From assembly GCA_965602785.1 (NCBI GenBank), contig CBFDAH010000045.1:1-17909 (forward strand): a stretch of 17,909 nt of DNA, read 5' to 3'. Positions 5,582-12,289 of the stretch are shown here, piece after piece. The notes beneath the pieces were generated by a model. That model was not told the origin of the DNA, did no database searches, and worked only from the letters and a program-made list of their open reading frames with translations. The stretch comes from JBGSLA01 sp965602785 (lineage in GTDB: Bacteria; Desulfobacterota; Desulfobaccia; Desulfobaccales; 0-14-0-80-60-11). A program made the position numbers and the translations under genes. Each line of letters starts with the position of its first letter. Within the stretch, counting starts at the first letter, position 1.

Positions 5582-6328
5582 CTACAAACGACTTAAAATC
5601 AAGGGACCCTTCTCGGTGAGGGCCACGGTGTGCTCAAAATGAGCCGACAGGCTATTGTCCGCGGTAACCGCAGTCCAGCCGTCATCGAGGACCTTCACCT
5701 CCCAGGAACCGGCGCTGGTCATGGGCTCAATGGCCAGGGTCATACCCGCCTTGAGTACCGGCCCCCTTCCTTTCGGCCCGAAATTGGGAATCTGGGGGTC
5801 TTCGTGCAGCGAGCGCCCGATGCCGTGGCCCACGAAATGCCGAATCACCGAAAAACCGTACTTCTCGACGGTGGTCTGGATGGCGTGAGAGATGTCGCTC
5901 AGGTGCTCTCCCACCTTCATCTGCTCGATGCCGGCGTACAGAGATTCCTCCGTGGCCTGCAGTAACAACTGGGCCTGAGGGGTTACTTCTCCCACCGGCA
6001 CAGTTATCGCCGCATCCCCGTAAAAGCCGTCATAAAGCACTCCAAAGTCAAGACCTACCAAGTCTCCGGATTTGAGTTTCCTCGCCCCTGGGATGCCGTG
6101 TACCACCTCTTCGTTCACCGCAACGCAGAGGGCGCGGGGAAAGCCCCGATAGCCCTTGAAGGCCGGCTTAACTTTGTGTTTGCGGCAGCAGGCCTCCGCC
6201 ACTTCGTCCAATTCCCGGGTTTCCACCTCGGGGTGTATATGGCTTTTCACTTCCGCCAGGACCTCCGCCACGATGCGGTTAGCCGCCTCCATCTTGGCGA
6301 TTTCCCGGGGGGACTTGAGCAATATCAT
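5582..6328 (-). CDS. map: Methionine aminopeptidase, type I
   Basis: 248 residues. It removes the initiator methionine from nascent proteins in the cytosol. The pita-bread fold metal ligands are all visible: Asp94 (GLDFG), Asp105 (GDAA), His168 (GHGIG), Glu201 (AIEPM) and Glu232 (FEHT), plus the substrate-contacting His77 (EVVHGIP). No N-terminal zinc or SH3-like extension is present, so this is the short type Ia form. The start MILLKSPREI follows AGGTGAT, which pairs with the 16S 3' end in a shifted register. It lies in the usual place after adk, behind a 90-nt gap with degenerate heptads. Confidence 0.97.
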   Translation of the reverse strand: MILLKSPREIAKMEAANRIVAEVLAEVKSHIHPEVETRELDEVAEACCRKHKVKPAFKGYRGFPRALCVAVNEEVVHGIPGARKLKSGDLVGLDFGVLYDGFYGDAAITVPVGEVTPQAQLLLQATEESLYAGIEQMKVGEHLSDISHAIQTTVEKYGFSVIRHFVGHGIGRSLHEDPQIPNFGPKGRGPVLKAGMTLAIEPMTSAGSWEVKVLDDGWTAVTADNSLSAHFEHTVALTEKGPLILSRL

Positions 6329-6337
6329 ATCACCTGG

Positions 6338-6404
6338 TCAACAACCAGCCGCCAGCCGTCTGGTCGGTCAGGGGCTTGGCGCACCGCCGACGGTTGGCTG
6401 CTGA
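6338..6404. repeat. Degenerate heptad-type inverted repeat in the adk-map gap
   Basis: TCAACAACCAGCCG (6338-6351) is matched by the reverse complement of 6391-6404, TCAGCAGCCAACCG, with three G/A differences. In the minus-strand message 13 of 14 positions can pair when G-U is allowed. The left arm continues as CCAGCCG twice (6345-6358), a 7-bp tandem. The architecture parallels the other gaps but is more diverged. Confidence 0.55.
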
Positions 6405-6418
6405 CGCGCCTGGCTGTT

Positions 6419-7075
6419 TTAGGCGGCCTGCCCCAGGATACCGCAGATCTTGGTAAAAATGTCGTCGATGCCTCCCACTCCGGCGATGGGCCGGACCAGA
6501 CCTTTGGCGGCGTAGTAGTCGATCAGAGGCTTGGTGGCCTGGTCGTACGTAGCCAGCCGGGAGCGCACCGTGGTCTCGTTGTCGTCGTCCCGTTGGTAGA
6601 GTTCGCCGCCACACTTGTCGCAGACGCCTTCTTTTTTCGGCGGCGTGAACTGGATGTGAAACATCTGGCCACAGGCCGCATTCTTGCAGGTGCGCCGCCC
6701 GGTAAGACGGGTTACCAGCGCTTCTTCATCCACGTCGATGGAGACCACGTGGTCGATCTTGGTGCCCAAGCCGGTCAGCACCTTGTCCAGAGCCTCGGCC
6801 TGGGGCACGGTGCGGGGGAAGCCGTCCAGAATAAAGCCTTTTTTGCAGTCGGCCTGCGCCAGGCGGTCCTTGATGATGCCGATGACCACTTCGTCGGGCA
6901 CCAGCTTGCCGGCGTCCATGTACTCTTTGGCCTTCTTCCCCATCTCGGTTCCTTCTTTTACCGCCGCTCGCAGAATATCGCCAGTGGAGATCTGGGGAAT
7001 GCCGTATTTATCGATGAGCTTCTTTGCCTGGGTCCCTTTCCCGGCACCCGGTCCGCCCAACAGGATAAGATTCAT
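6419..7075 (-). CDS. adk: Adenylate kinase, long form with Cys-bearing LID
   Basis: 218 residues. It interconverts ATP + AMP with 2 ADP in the cytosol. The P-loop GGPGAGKGT is at residues 7-15, the AMP-binding region STGDILRAAV at 30-39, DGFPRT at 84-89, and the LID runs at about 126-165. The LID has four cysteines, 130, 135, 152 and 155, as in zinc-binding adenylate kinases, but the first pair is spaced Cys-x4-Cys rather than the usual Cys-x2-Cys. The ATG at 7075 has a strong AAGGAGG about 6 nt upstream. An in-frame ATG 33 nt further upstream would overlap secY and adds no family sequence. Confidence 0.97.
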   Translation of the reverse strand: MNLILLGGPGAGKGTQAKKLIDKYGIPQISTGDILRAAVKEGTEMGKKAKEYMDAGKLVPDEVVIGIIKDRLAQADCKKGFILDGFPRTVPQAEALDKVLTGLGTKIDHVVSIDVDEEALVTRLTGRRTCKNAACGQMFHIQFTPPKKEGVCDKCGGELYQRDDDNETTVRSRLATYDQATKPLIDYYAAKGLVRPIAGVGGIDDIFTKICGILGQAA

Positions 7076-7088
7076 AAGAGCCTCCTTT

Positions 7089-8393
7089 TCAGCGCCGTAC
7101 CCGGCCAAGTCGTTTTTTCATGAACCCTTCATAATGACGGGTAAGCATGTGCGATTCGATCTGGGACATGGTGTCCATGGCTACGCCGACCACGATCAGC
7201 AAGGCCGTACCCCCGAAATAGAAGGGCACGTTGAAGCGGGATACCAGGATGGTGGGCAGCACGCACACCGCCGCCACATAGATGGCCCCGCCCAAGGTGA
7301 TGCGGGTCAGGGTCCGGTCGATGTATTCGGCGGTGGGTTTCCCGGGCCTGAGCCCCGGGATGTAGCCGCCCCATTTCTTCAGATTGTCCGCCACGTCCAC
7401 CGGATTGAAGGTCACTGCGGTGTAAAAGTAACAGAAAAAGATTATCAAAACGACGTACAGGACTTCATGGAGCCAGAAACCCGGCGCGATGAGGTCGAAG
7501 ACGTACCTGAGTTTTTCGTTATGGACGAAGCTTCCCACCGTCGCCGGAAACATGAGCAGCGAGGAGGCGAAAATGGGCGGGATGACTCCGGCCACGTTCA
7601 CCTTGAGGGGCAGGTGGGTGGTCTGGCCGCCGAACATGCGGCGGCCCACTACTCGTCGGGCATACTGCACCGGAATGCGCCGCTGACCCCGCTCCATGAA
7701 GACGATGACCCCCACCACCGCAACCATCATGAGCATCAGAAAAATCATGACGAAAATCGGCAACTCGCCTGTCTTCATGAGTTGGAAGGTGCTGATGATG
7801 GCCGAGGGTAGCCGGGCCACGATGCCCGCGAAGATGATCAGGGAAATGCCGTTGCCGATGCCCCGCTCGGTGATAATCTCCCCCAGCCACATGATGAAGG
7901 CGGTCCCCGAAGTCAGGGTGAGAACGGTCATAAGGCGGAAGCTCCAACCGGGGTTCAACACCACCGTGCCCTCGGCGCCGCCCATACCCTCCAGGGCGAA
8001 GCTGATTCCCAGGCCCTGAATGGCTGCGATGATCACCGTACCGTAGCGGGTGTACTGTTTGATCTTCTTGCTGCCGGCCTCCCCCTCTTTATAAAGGCGC
8101 TCAATGGCGGGGATAACCACCTTGAGGAGCTCCATGATAATGGCCGCGCTGATGTAGGGCATAATCCCCAGCGCAAAGACACTCAGGCGCTCCAGGGCCC
8201 CACCGGAAAACATGTCGAACAGCCCGAAAATGGTGCGCTGCTGCCGGGCGAAAAAGGCCATCAGGGCATCGGCGTCCACCCCCGGGGTGGGGATGAAGCA
8301 CCCGATGCGGTAAATCGCCAGCATGAGACCCGTAAAGACAATACGCCGCCTCAGCTCCGGAATCTTGGCAATGGTTGCTAAGCCGCCGGCCAA
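7089..8393 (-). CDS. secY: Protein translocase subunit SecY, TTG start
   Basis: 434 residues with about ten hydrophobic segments. It is the central channel of the Sec translocon in the inner membrane, working with SecE/SecG and SecA or ribosomes. Visible signatures are KIPELRRRI at the N-terminus, the plug and pore region near residues 60-90 (MFSGGALERLSVFALGIMPY), ERGIGNG at 176-182, GQTTHLPLKVN, and VADNLKKWGGYIPGLRPGK in the large cytoplasmic loop. I place the start at TTG 8393, one nucleotide after the rplO stop, with GGAGG 9 nt upstream. A longer frame from an ATG at 8450 would overlap rplO by more than 50 nt and add 19 residues alien to the family. Confidence 0.96.
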   Translation of the reverse strand: MAGGLATIAKIPELRRRIVFTGLMLAIYRIGCFIPTPGVDADALMAFFARQQRTIFGLFDMFSGGALERLSVFALGIMPYISAAIIMELLKVVIPAIERLYKEGEAGSKKIKQYTRYGTVIIAAIQGLGISFALEGMGGAEGTVVLNPGWSFRLMTVLTLTSGTAFIMWLGEIITERGIGNGISLIIFAGIVARLPSAIISTFQLMKTGELPIFVMIFLMLMMVAVVGVIVFMERGQRRIPVQYARRVVGRRMFGGQTTHLPLKVNVAGVIPPIFASSLLMFPATVGSFVHNEKLRYVFDLIAPGFWLHEVLYVVLIIFFCYFYTAVTFNPVDVADNLKKWGGYIPGLRPGKPTAEYIDRTLTRITLGGAIYVAAVCVLPTILVSRFNVPFYFGGTALLIVVGVAMDTMSQIESHMLTRHYEGFMKKRLGRVRR

Positions 8394-8394
8394 G

Positions 8395-8835
8395 TTACAC
8401 GACCTCCACCCGGCCCCCGGCGGCCTCGATGCGGACCCGGGCCTGGGCACTTACCGCCTGTACTTGGACGGTCAGAGGCACGGTGATCTCACCCTGGCCC
8501 AGGAGTTTGATGGCGCCGACTCGCCCCTTCACCACGCCGGCCCGGCGCAAAGCCTCTTCGTCCACCACGCTGTCCGCGGCGAATACCCCCAAATCCCGCA
8601 GATTGACGATGGCGAAGGACTTCTTGAATATGTTGGTGAAGCCCCGCTTGGGAATGCGGCGGGTCAAGGGCATCTGGCCGCCCTCGAAGCCGGGCTTGAC
8701 GCCCCCGCCGGCTCGGGACCTCTGGCCTTTGTGGCCTCGGGCTGCGGTTTTCCCCCAGCCGGAGCCTGGCCCCCGCCCTACCCTCTTGGGCTTCTTTTTG
8801 GAGCCTGGCGCCGGTTTCAAATCATTTAGCCGCAT
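8395..8835 (-). CDS. rplO: 50S ribosomal protein L15
   Basis: 146 residues. L15 is a late-assembling large-subunit protein with a long basic N-terminal extension. The signature is MRLNDLKPAPGSKKKPKRVG followed by GRGPGSGWGKTAARGHKGQRSR and GFEGGQMPLTRRIPKRGF (about residues 49-66). The globular C-terminal domain ends in IEAAGGRVEVV. It begins 3 nt after rpmD stops and ends 1 nt before secY, the usual gene order. ATG start, with the Shine-Dalgarno GGGAG lying over the end of rpmD. Confidence 0.98.
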   Translation of the reverse strand: MRLNDLKPAPGSKKKPKRVGRGPGSGWGKTAARGHKGQRSRAGGGVKPGFEGGQMPLTRRIPKRGFTNIFKKSFAIVNLRDLGVFAADSVVDEEALRRAGVVKGRVGAIKLLGQGEITVPLTVQVQAVSAQARVRIEAAGGRVEVV

Positions 8836-8838
8836 ACC

Positions 8839-9027
8839 TTACTCTCCCTCGGGCAGGCGCCGCACGCTCAGCAGATGCCGCACCTGGTTGACCATACCGG
8901 CTATGGCCGGGGTCTCCTTGAGGCGCACCGTTTTATGGAGCTTGGTCAACCCCAAGGTCTTTACGGTGACCCGATGTTTCGGCGGTCTGCCGATGGGGCT
9001 CTTGATCAAGGTAATTTCCAGTATCAT
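8839..9027 (-). CDS. rpmD: 50S ribosomal protein L30
   Basis: 62 residues, within the normal 58-63 range. The short ferredoxin-like protein shows the L30 pattern LEITLIKSPIGRPPKHRVTV, then LGLTKLHKTVRLKETPAIAG and MVNQVRHLL. It is an accessory large-subunit protein that some bacteria lack. The ATG has AAAGG 8 nt upstream, immediately after a C6/G6 hairpin belonging to the palindromic element in the 158-nt rpsE-rpmD gap. Coupled closely to rplO (3-nt gap). Confidence 0.97.
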   Translation of the reverse strand: MILEITLIKSPIGRPPKHRVTVKTLGLTKLHKTVRLKETPAIAGMVNQVRHLLSVRRLPEGE

Positions 9028-9040
9028 GTTGTTTACCTTT

Positions 9041-9120
9041 CCCCCCGTTTCCTAAGGGGGGTCAGGGGGAATTTTCTTTCCCTGTGGTGAATTCCCCTAA
9101 ATCATCCCTTACCAGGGGGG
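9041..9120. repeat. Palindromic G/C-run element upstream of rpmD
   Basis: The left half (CCCCCC at 9041-9046, GGGGGG at 9056-9061, GTCAGGGGGAATT) is an imperfect inverted copy of the right half (AATTCCCC at 9090-9097 through CAGGGGGG at 9113-9120). The inner arms GGGGAATT (9066-9073) and AATTCCCC (9090-9097) are perfect with a 16-nt loop. The left C6/G6 hairpin sits directly before the rpmD ribosome binding site in the message. It resembles small palindromic intergenic repeats or MITE-like elements; no transposase is present. Confidence 0.75.
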
Positions 9121-9154
9121 AACTTTACTGCCTTGGGCTCAACTGCTTTTATAT

Positions 9155-9185
9155 TGATCGCTGACCACTGATCGCTGGTTACTTA
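9155..9185. repeat. Heptad array, TGATCGC type (single arm)
   Basis: TGATCGC (9155-9161), TGACCAC (9162-9168), TGATCGC (9169-9175) and TGGTTAC (9176-9182) form a 7-bp-period tandem ending just before the rpsE stop codon. No inverted partner array was found on the rpmD side, where the palindromic G/C-run element stands instead. Confidence 0.75.
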
Positions 9186-9686
9186 CTAAGACAACAACTC
9201 CGCCAAGGGCCGGTTGCGGCGCTGGGCCACCTCCTCCGGGCTGGCCAGTTGGCGCAGCGCATCCATGGTGGCCTTCACCGCGTTATGGGGATTATGGGAC
9301 CCCAGGCACTTGGTGAGGACGTTCTTGATGCCGGCCACCTCCACCACGGCCCGTACCGGCCCTCCGGCAATAACCCCGGTGCCTTCCACTGCAGGACGCA
9401 GGAGCACCTTGCCGGAGCCGTACCGACCCACCACCGCATAGGGGATGGTGTTGTTGAGGATGGGCACGTCAATCATGCCTTTTTTAGCTTTCTCCAAGGC
9501 CTTGCGGATGGCCTCCGGCACTTCCTGGGCCTTCCCCAGACCGGAGCCCACGCGCCCCTGGCCGTCCCCTACCACCACTATGGCGCTGAAGCGAAAACGC
9601 CGCCCGCCTTTAACCACTTTGGCAACGCGGTTAATGCTCACCACCTTGTCAATAAATTGGATCTCCGGCGCCTCGGTCTCGAACAA
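9186..9686 (-). CDS. rpsE: 30S ribosomal protein S5, TTG start
   Basis: 166 residues. S5 lies on the solvent side of the small subunit at the mRNA entry helicase site and affects decoding fidelity. The dsRBD-like N-terminal domain is visible (VSINRVAKVVKGGRRFRF, then VVGDGQGRVGSGLGKAQEVP), followed by the C-terminal domain (VLLRPAVEGTGVIAGGPVRA, then CLGSHNPHNAVKATMDAL). The start is TTG at 9686 with AGGAGG 5 nt upstream, and no in-frame ATG or GTG lies close by. The 149-nt gap upstream holds the second AGCT-type element. Confidence 0.97.
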   Translation of the reverse strand: MFETEAPEIQFIDKVVSINRVAKVVKGGRRFRFSAIVVVGDGQGRVGSGLGKAQEVPEAIRKALEKAKKGMIDVPILNNTIPYAVVGRYGSGKVLLRPAVEGTGVIAGGPVRAVVEVAGIKNVLTKCLGSHNPHNAVKATMDALRQLASPEEVAQRRNRPLAELLS

Positions 9687-9702
9687 TTTCGCCTCCTGAA
9701 TT

Positions 9703-9840
9703 AGCTTTAAGCCTTAAGCTTTAAGCAGTTAAAGTAAAAATCACACCCACTGGTGGCAACGCTTTGGGGCTTCGCCTTCTCCCGTGGTTAGTTTTCTCGC
9801 CTGTGGTTTTTTAGCTTAAAGCTTACGGCTTACCGCTAAA
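9703..9840. repeat. Heptad-bounded intergenic element, AGCT type, copy 2
   Basis: The left array is AGCTTTA, AGCCTTA, AGCTTTA, AGCAGTT (9703-9730). The right array is AGCTTAA, AGCTTAC, GGCTTAC, CGCTAAA (9813-9840), whose last unit runs over the rplR stop codon at 9836-9838. The core shares TGGTGGCAACGCTTT (9751-9765), a CTTCGCCTTCTC-like block and a GTGGTT...GTGGTT pair with the copy at 4961-5108. Identity by eye is about 75-80% over roughly 95 bp. Both copies have the same orientation relative to transcription. Confidence 0.85.
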
Positions 9841-10204
9841 ACGCCAACCCATGCTCCCGGCAGCTCTCCGCCAGGCTCTTCACCCGGCCGTGGTAGAGAA
9901 AGCCGTTGCGGTCGAAGACCACCTGCTCAATGCCTTTGCTCTTGGCCTTGTCGGCCAGGAGTTTGCCCACTTCCCGGGCGGCCGCGGTCTTTTTCAGATC
10001 CCCCAGTTTGTCCCGAATCTCGGGAGAGAGGGTGCCGGCCGCCACCAGGGTGACTCCCTGAAGATCGTCGATGAGCTGGGCAAAGATGTGCTTGGCGCTC
10101 CGAAATACCGACAGGCGGGGCCGTTCGTTGGTGCCGCTGATCTTCTTGCGAATGCGGCCCTTACGCTTGAGACGCATGGCCGTCCGGGGATTCATCTTTT
10201 TCAT
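9836..10204 (-). CDS. rplR: 50S ribosomal protein L18
   Basis: 122 residues. L18 binds 5S rRNA together with L5 and L25 in the central protuberance. The basic N-terminal tail (RTAMRLKRKGRIRKKISGT) and family motifs NERPRLSVFRSAKHIFAQLI and the C-terminal FDRNGFLYHGRVKSLAESCR support the call. ATG at 10204; a second in-frame ATG three codons later (MKKM) is possible. An AGGGGG-like Shine-Dalgarno overlaps the rplF stop codon, 15 nt upstream. Confidence 0.98.
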   Translation of the reverse strand: MKKMNPRTAMRLKRKGRIRKKISGTNERPRLSVFRSAKHIFAQLIDDLQGVTLVAAGTLSPEIRDKLGDLKKTAAAREVGKLLADKAKSKGIEQVVFDRNGFLYHGRVKSLAESCREHGLAF

Positions 10205-10219
10205 TCTGTCATACCCCCT

Positions 10220-10762
10220 TTAGCGACCGCCCGCCTTGCCCACCTTGCGGCGCAGCCTCTCTCCGGCGTAGCGGACACCCTTGCCCTTGTACACGTCCGG
10301 AGGTCGGATGGCCCGGATGTTAGCGGCTGTCTGTCCCAACTGCTGCTTGTCCACGCCTTTCAACTCGAAGCGGGTGCCTTTATCCAGCACCTCAGCACTG
10401 ATCCCTTGGGGCAGGGAAAACTCCACGGGGTTGGAATAGCCCAGGCTGAACACCAGCGCCTCACCCCGGGATTCCACCTTGTAGCCCGTGCCTACGATTT
10501 CCATGACCCGGGTGAAACCCTGGCTCACCCCGGTAACCATGTTGGCCACCAGAGTCCGGGCCAGGCCCCAGAAAGACCGGCTCAGCCGGCCGTCGTCCTG
10601 GGGGACCACCCTGATCTCCTTGTCGTCCATTTCCAGGCGCACCCGGGGGGGCAACTCCTGGGAAAGGGTCCCCTGGCCGCCGCTCACGGTGAGAAGCCGG
10701 CCTTCCAGCTTGATCTTCACCCCGGCGGGCACTTGAATGGGCTGCTTACCTATACGACTCAT
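10220..10762 (-). CDS. rplF: 50S ribosomal protein L6
   Basis: 180 residues, typical length (176-180). L6 lies near the sarcin-ricin loop and factor-binding site. It starts SRIGKQPIQVPAGVKI and shows the two repeated alpha/beta domains. The second carries the conserved C-terminal signature ANIRAIRPPDVYKGKGVRYA followed by GERLRRKVGKAGGR. ATG with AAGG 7 nt upstream. A 9-nt gap separates it from rpsH. Confidence 0.98.
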   Translation of the reverse strand: MSRIGKQPIQVPAGVKIKLEGRLLTVSGGQGTLSQELPPRVRLEMDDKEIRVVPQDDGRLSRSFWGLARTLVANMVTGVSQGFTRVMEIVGTGYKVESRGEALVFSLGYSNPVEFSLPQGISAEVLDKGTRFELKGVDKQQLGQTAANIRAIRPPDVYKGKGVRYAGERLRRKVGKAGGR

Positions 10763-10771
10763 GGTTCGACC

Positions 10772-11170
10772 TTAATAGATCTGACAGAGAACCTCGCCGC
10801 CCACCCTGTGCTTCCGGGCCTGGCGGTCACTCATGACTCCCTTGGAGGTAGAGATCACCGCCACCCCGAGGCCACCCTGGACCTTGGGGAGTTCCTCGCA
10901 GCCGGCGTATACCCGGCGGCCAGGCTTGCTTACCCGCTGGATGCGCTGGATCAGCGGCTGGTTCTGATTGTCGTACTTCAGGTAGACCCTGAGGATCCCC
11001 TGCTTGTTGTCCTTGATGACTTTATAGTTCTTAATAAAGCCCTCGTCTTTGAAGATACGGGCCAGCGAGATCTTCATGCGGGAGGCGGGAATGTCCACCT
11101 TGTCAAACCTGGCCTTGCCGGCGTTGCGGATGCGGGTCAACATATCTCCGAGAGTGTCCGTCATGCTCAT
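10772..11170 (-). CDS. rpsH: 30S ribosomal protein S8
   Basis: 132 residues. S8 is a primary 16S rRNA binder of the central domain. The start MSMTDTLGDMLTRIRNAGKA aligns with family N-termini and has GGAGG 6-7 nt upstream. A longer frame from 11296 would run back through rpsN. The C-terminal domain shows KPGRRVY, then GGLGVAVISTSKGVMSD and the final GGEVLCQIY, where the rRNA-contacting serines lie. In E. coli S8 represses the spc operon at the rplE start; no such site was recognised here. Confidence 0.97.
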   Translation of the reverse strand: MSMTDTLGDMLTRIRNAGKARFDKVDIPASRMKISLARIFKDEGFIKNYKVIKDNKQGILRVYLKYDNQNQPLIQRIQRVSKPGRRVYAGCEELPKVQGGLGVAVISTSKGVMSDRQARKHRVGGEVLCQIY

Positions 11171-11187
11171 GGTTATCCTCCCCCCGC

Positions 11188-11373
11188 CTACCAGCTGGAC
11201 TTGGTCACCCCGGGGATCTCGCCCCGCAAGGCCATGCTCCGGAAGCAAATCCGGCAAATGCCGAACTTCCGCAGAAAGGCCCGGGGCCGCCCGCACAGGG
11301 GACAGCGGTTGTATTTCCGCACCGGAAACTTGGGGGTGCGCTTGGCTTTGGCAATCTGTGATTTCTTGGCCAT
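11188..11373 (-). CDS. rpsN: 30S ribosomal protein S14, zinc-binding type Z
   Basis: 61 residues, the length of the short zinc form (rpsZ), in contrast to about 101 for the zinc-free form. Cys24, Cys27, Cys40 and Cys43 (CPLC and CRIC) form the zinc site. The C-terminus ends GEIPGVTKSSW as in the family. S14 lies in the 30S head. The ATG at 11373 follows a short gap (14 nt) after rplE; upstream frame extension overlaps rplE and is not real. Confidence 0.98.
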   Translation of the reverse strand: MAKKSQIAKAKRTPKFPVRKYNRCPLCGRPRAFLRKFGICRICFRSMALRGEIPGVTKSSW

Positions 11374-11387
11374 CCCTCTCTCCGCCA

Positions 11388-11942
11388 CTACTTCTTGAAG
11401 GGCATTCCCATCAGCTGTAATAAGCTCTTCCCCTCTGTGTCCGAGGGAGCCGTGGTGACGATGGTGATATTCATGCCCTTGATCTTGTCGATTTTGTCGT
11501 AGTCGATCTCCGGGAAGATGATCTGTTCCTTGATTCCCAGGGTATAGTTGCCCCGGCCGTCGAAGGATTTGTCGCTCACCCCCCGAAAGTCCCGCACCCT
11601 TGGAAGCACCACATTTACCAGCTTGTCGAAAAAATCGTACATGCGTTGCTTTCTGAGTGTCACCATGCAACCGATGGGCATCCCCTCCCTAAGCTTGAAG
11701 GCTGCGATGGAACGCTTGGCCCGGGTGACCACCGGCCTCTGCCCGGTGATGACCGCCAGTTCAGAGCTGGCCGACTCCAGGATTTTGATGTTCTGGATGG
11801 CCTCTCCCAGGCCCAGGTTAAGAATAATCTTTTCCAGCTTGGGCACCTGCATGGGGCTCTTATAGCGGAACTCCTGCATCATCCGGGGGATGCACTCCTG
11901 CCGGTAAAAGTCATAGAGCCGTGAGGTTACTTGTTCAGCCAT
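11388..11942 (-). CDS. rplE: 50S ribosomal protein L5
   Basis: 184 residues. L5 binds 5S rRNA and contacts P-site tRNA and S13. Motifs are KLEKIILNLGLGEA (about residues 35-48), TGQRPVVTRAKRSIAAFKLR (about 66-85), then GRGNYTLGIKEQIIFPEIDY and the C-terminal GMNITIVTTA. The ATG overlaps the end of rplX by 8 nt. Immediately followed by rpsN, matching the bacterial spc order. Confidence 0.98.
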   Translation of the reverse strand: MAEQVTSRLYDFYRQECIPRMMQEFRYKSPMQVPKLEKIILNLGLGEAIQNIKILESASSELAVITGQRPVVTRAKRSIAAFKLREGMPIGCMVTLRKQRMYDFFDKLVNVVLPRVRDFRGVSDKSFDGRGNYTLGIKEQIIFPEIDYDKIDKIKGMNITIVTTAPSDTEGKSLLQLMGMPFKK

Positions 11943-12288
11943 CGATGAGTTCCTTGCACTTCCGGCATACCCGGGCTTTCTTTTTCTCCGCAGTGACGGT
12001 GAGACGAAACCGTCCGGCAGTGGCGCATTTGGGGCAAATAAGCATCACCTTGGAGACATGCAGCGGCCCCTCTCTCTCGATGATGCCCCCCTGGCCGGTG
12101 GCGGGGGAGGCGCGGGTGTGCCGCTTGATCATGTTCACCTTTTCCACCACCACCTGGTTCTTCTCCCGGATGACCTTCAGGATCTTGCCGGTTTTGCCTG
12201 CCTCCCGGCCGGAAAGAATCTCCACCATGTCGTCTCTCTTCAGGCGGATGGGCACCGGGATGATGGGCTTTTTTTTCGCTTTCGCCAT
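11935..12288 (-). CDS. rplX: 50S ribosomal protein L24 with C-terminal zinc-ribbon cysteines
   Basis: 117 residues. L24 initiates large-subunit assembly on 23S domain I. The KOW motif is at about residues 18-45 (RDDMVEILSGREAGKTGKIL), followed by VNMIKRHTR. The C-terminal part adds a four-cysteine ribbon, Cys85, Cys88, Cys108 and Cys111 (CPKC and CRKC), which is seen in only part of the bacterial L24 family. ATG start one nucleotide after the rplN stop codon; overlaps rplE by 8 nt. Confidence 0.97.
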   Translation of the reverse strand: MAKAKKKPIIPVPIRLKRDDMVEILSGREAGKTGKILKVIREKNQVVVEKVNMIKRHTRASPATGQGGIIEREGPLHVSKVMLICPKCATAGRFRLTVTAEKKKARVCRKCKELIDG

Positions 12289-12289
12289 C

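Noticed and set aside
8394..8450. Longer secY start at an upstream ATG
   Set aside because: It would overlap rplO by more than 50 nt and add 19 residues with no SecY similarity; TTG at 8393 has a GGAGG site and gives the family N-terminus.
9851..11398. A 515-codon open frame on the plus strand
   Set aside because: It lies antisense to rplR, rplF, rpsH and rpsN, whose protein families are unmistakable. The long plus frame is a codon-bias shadow.
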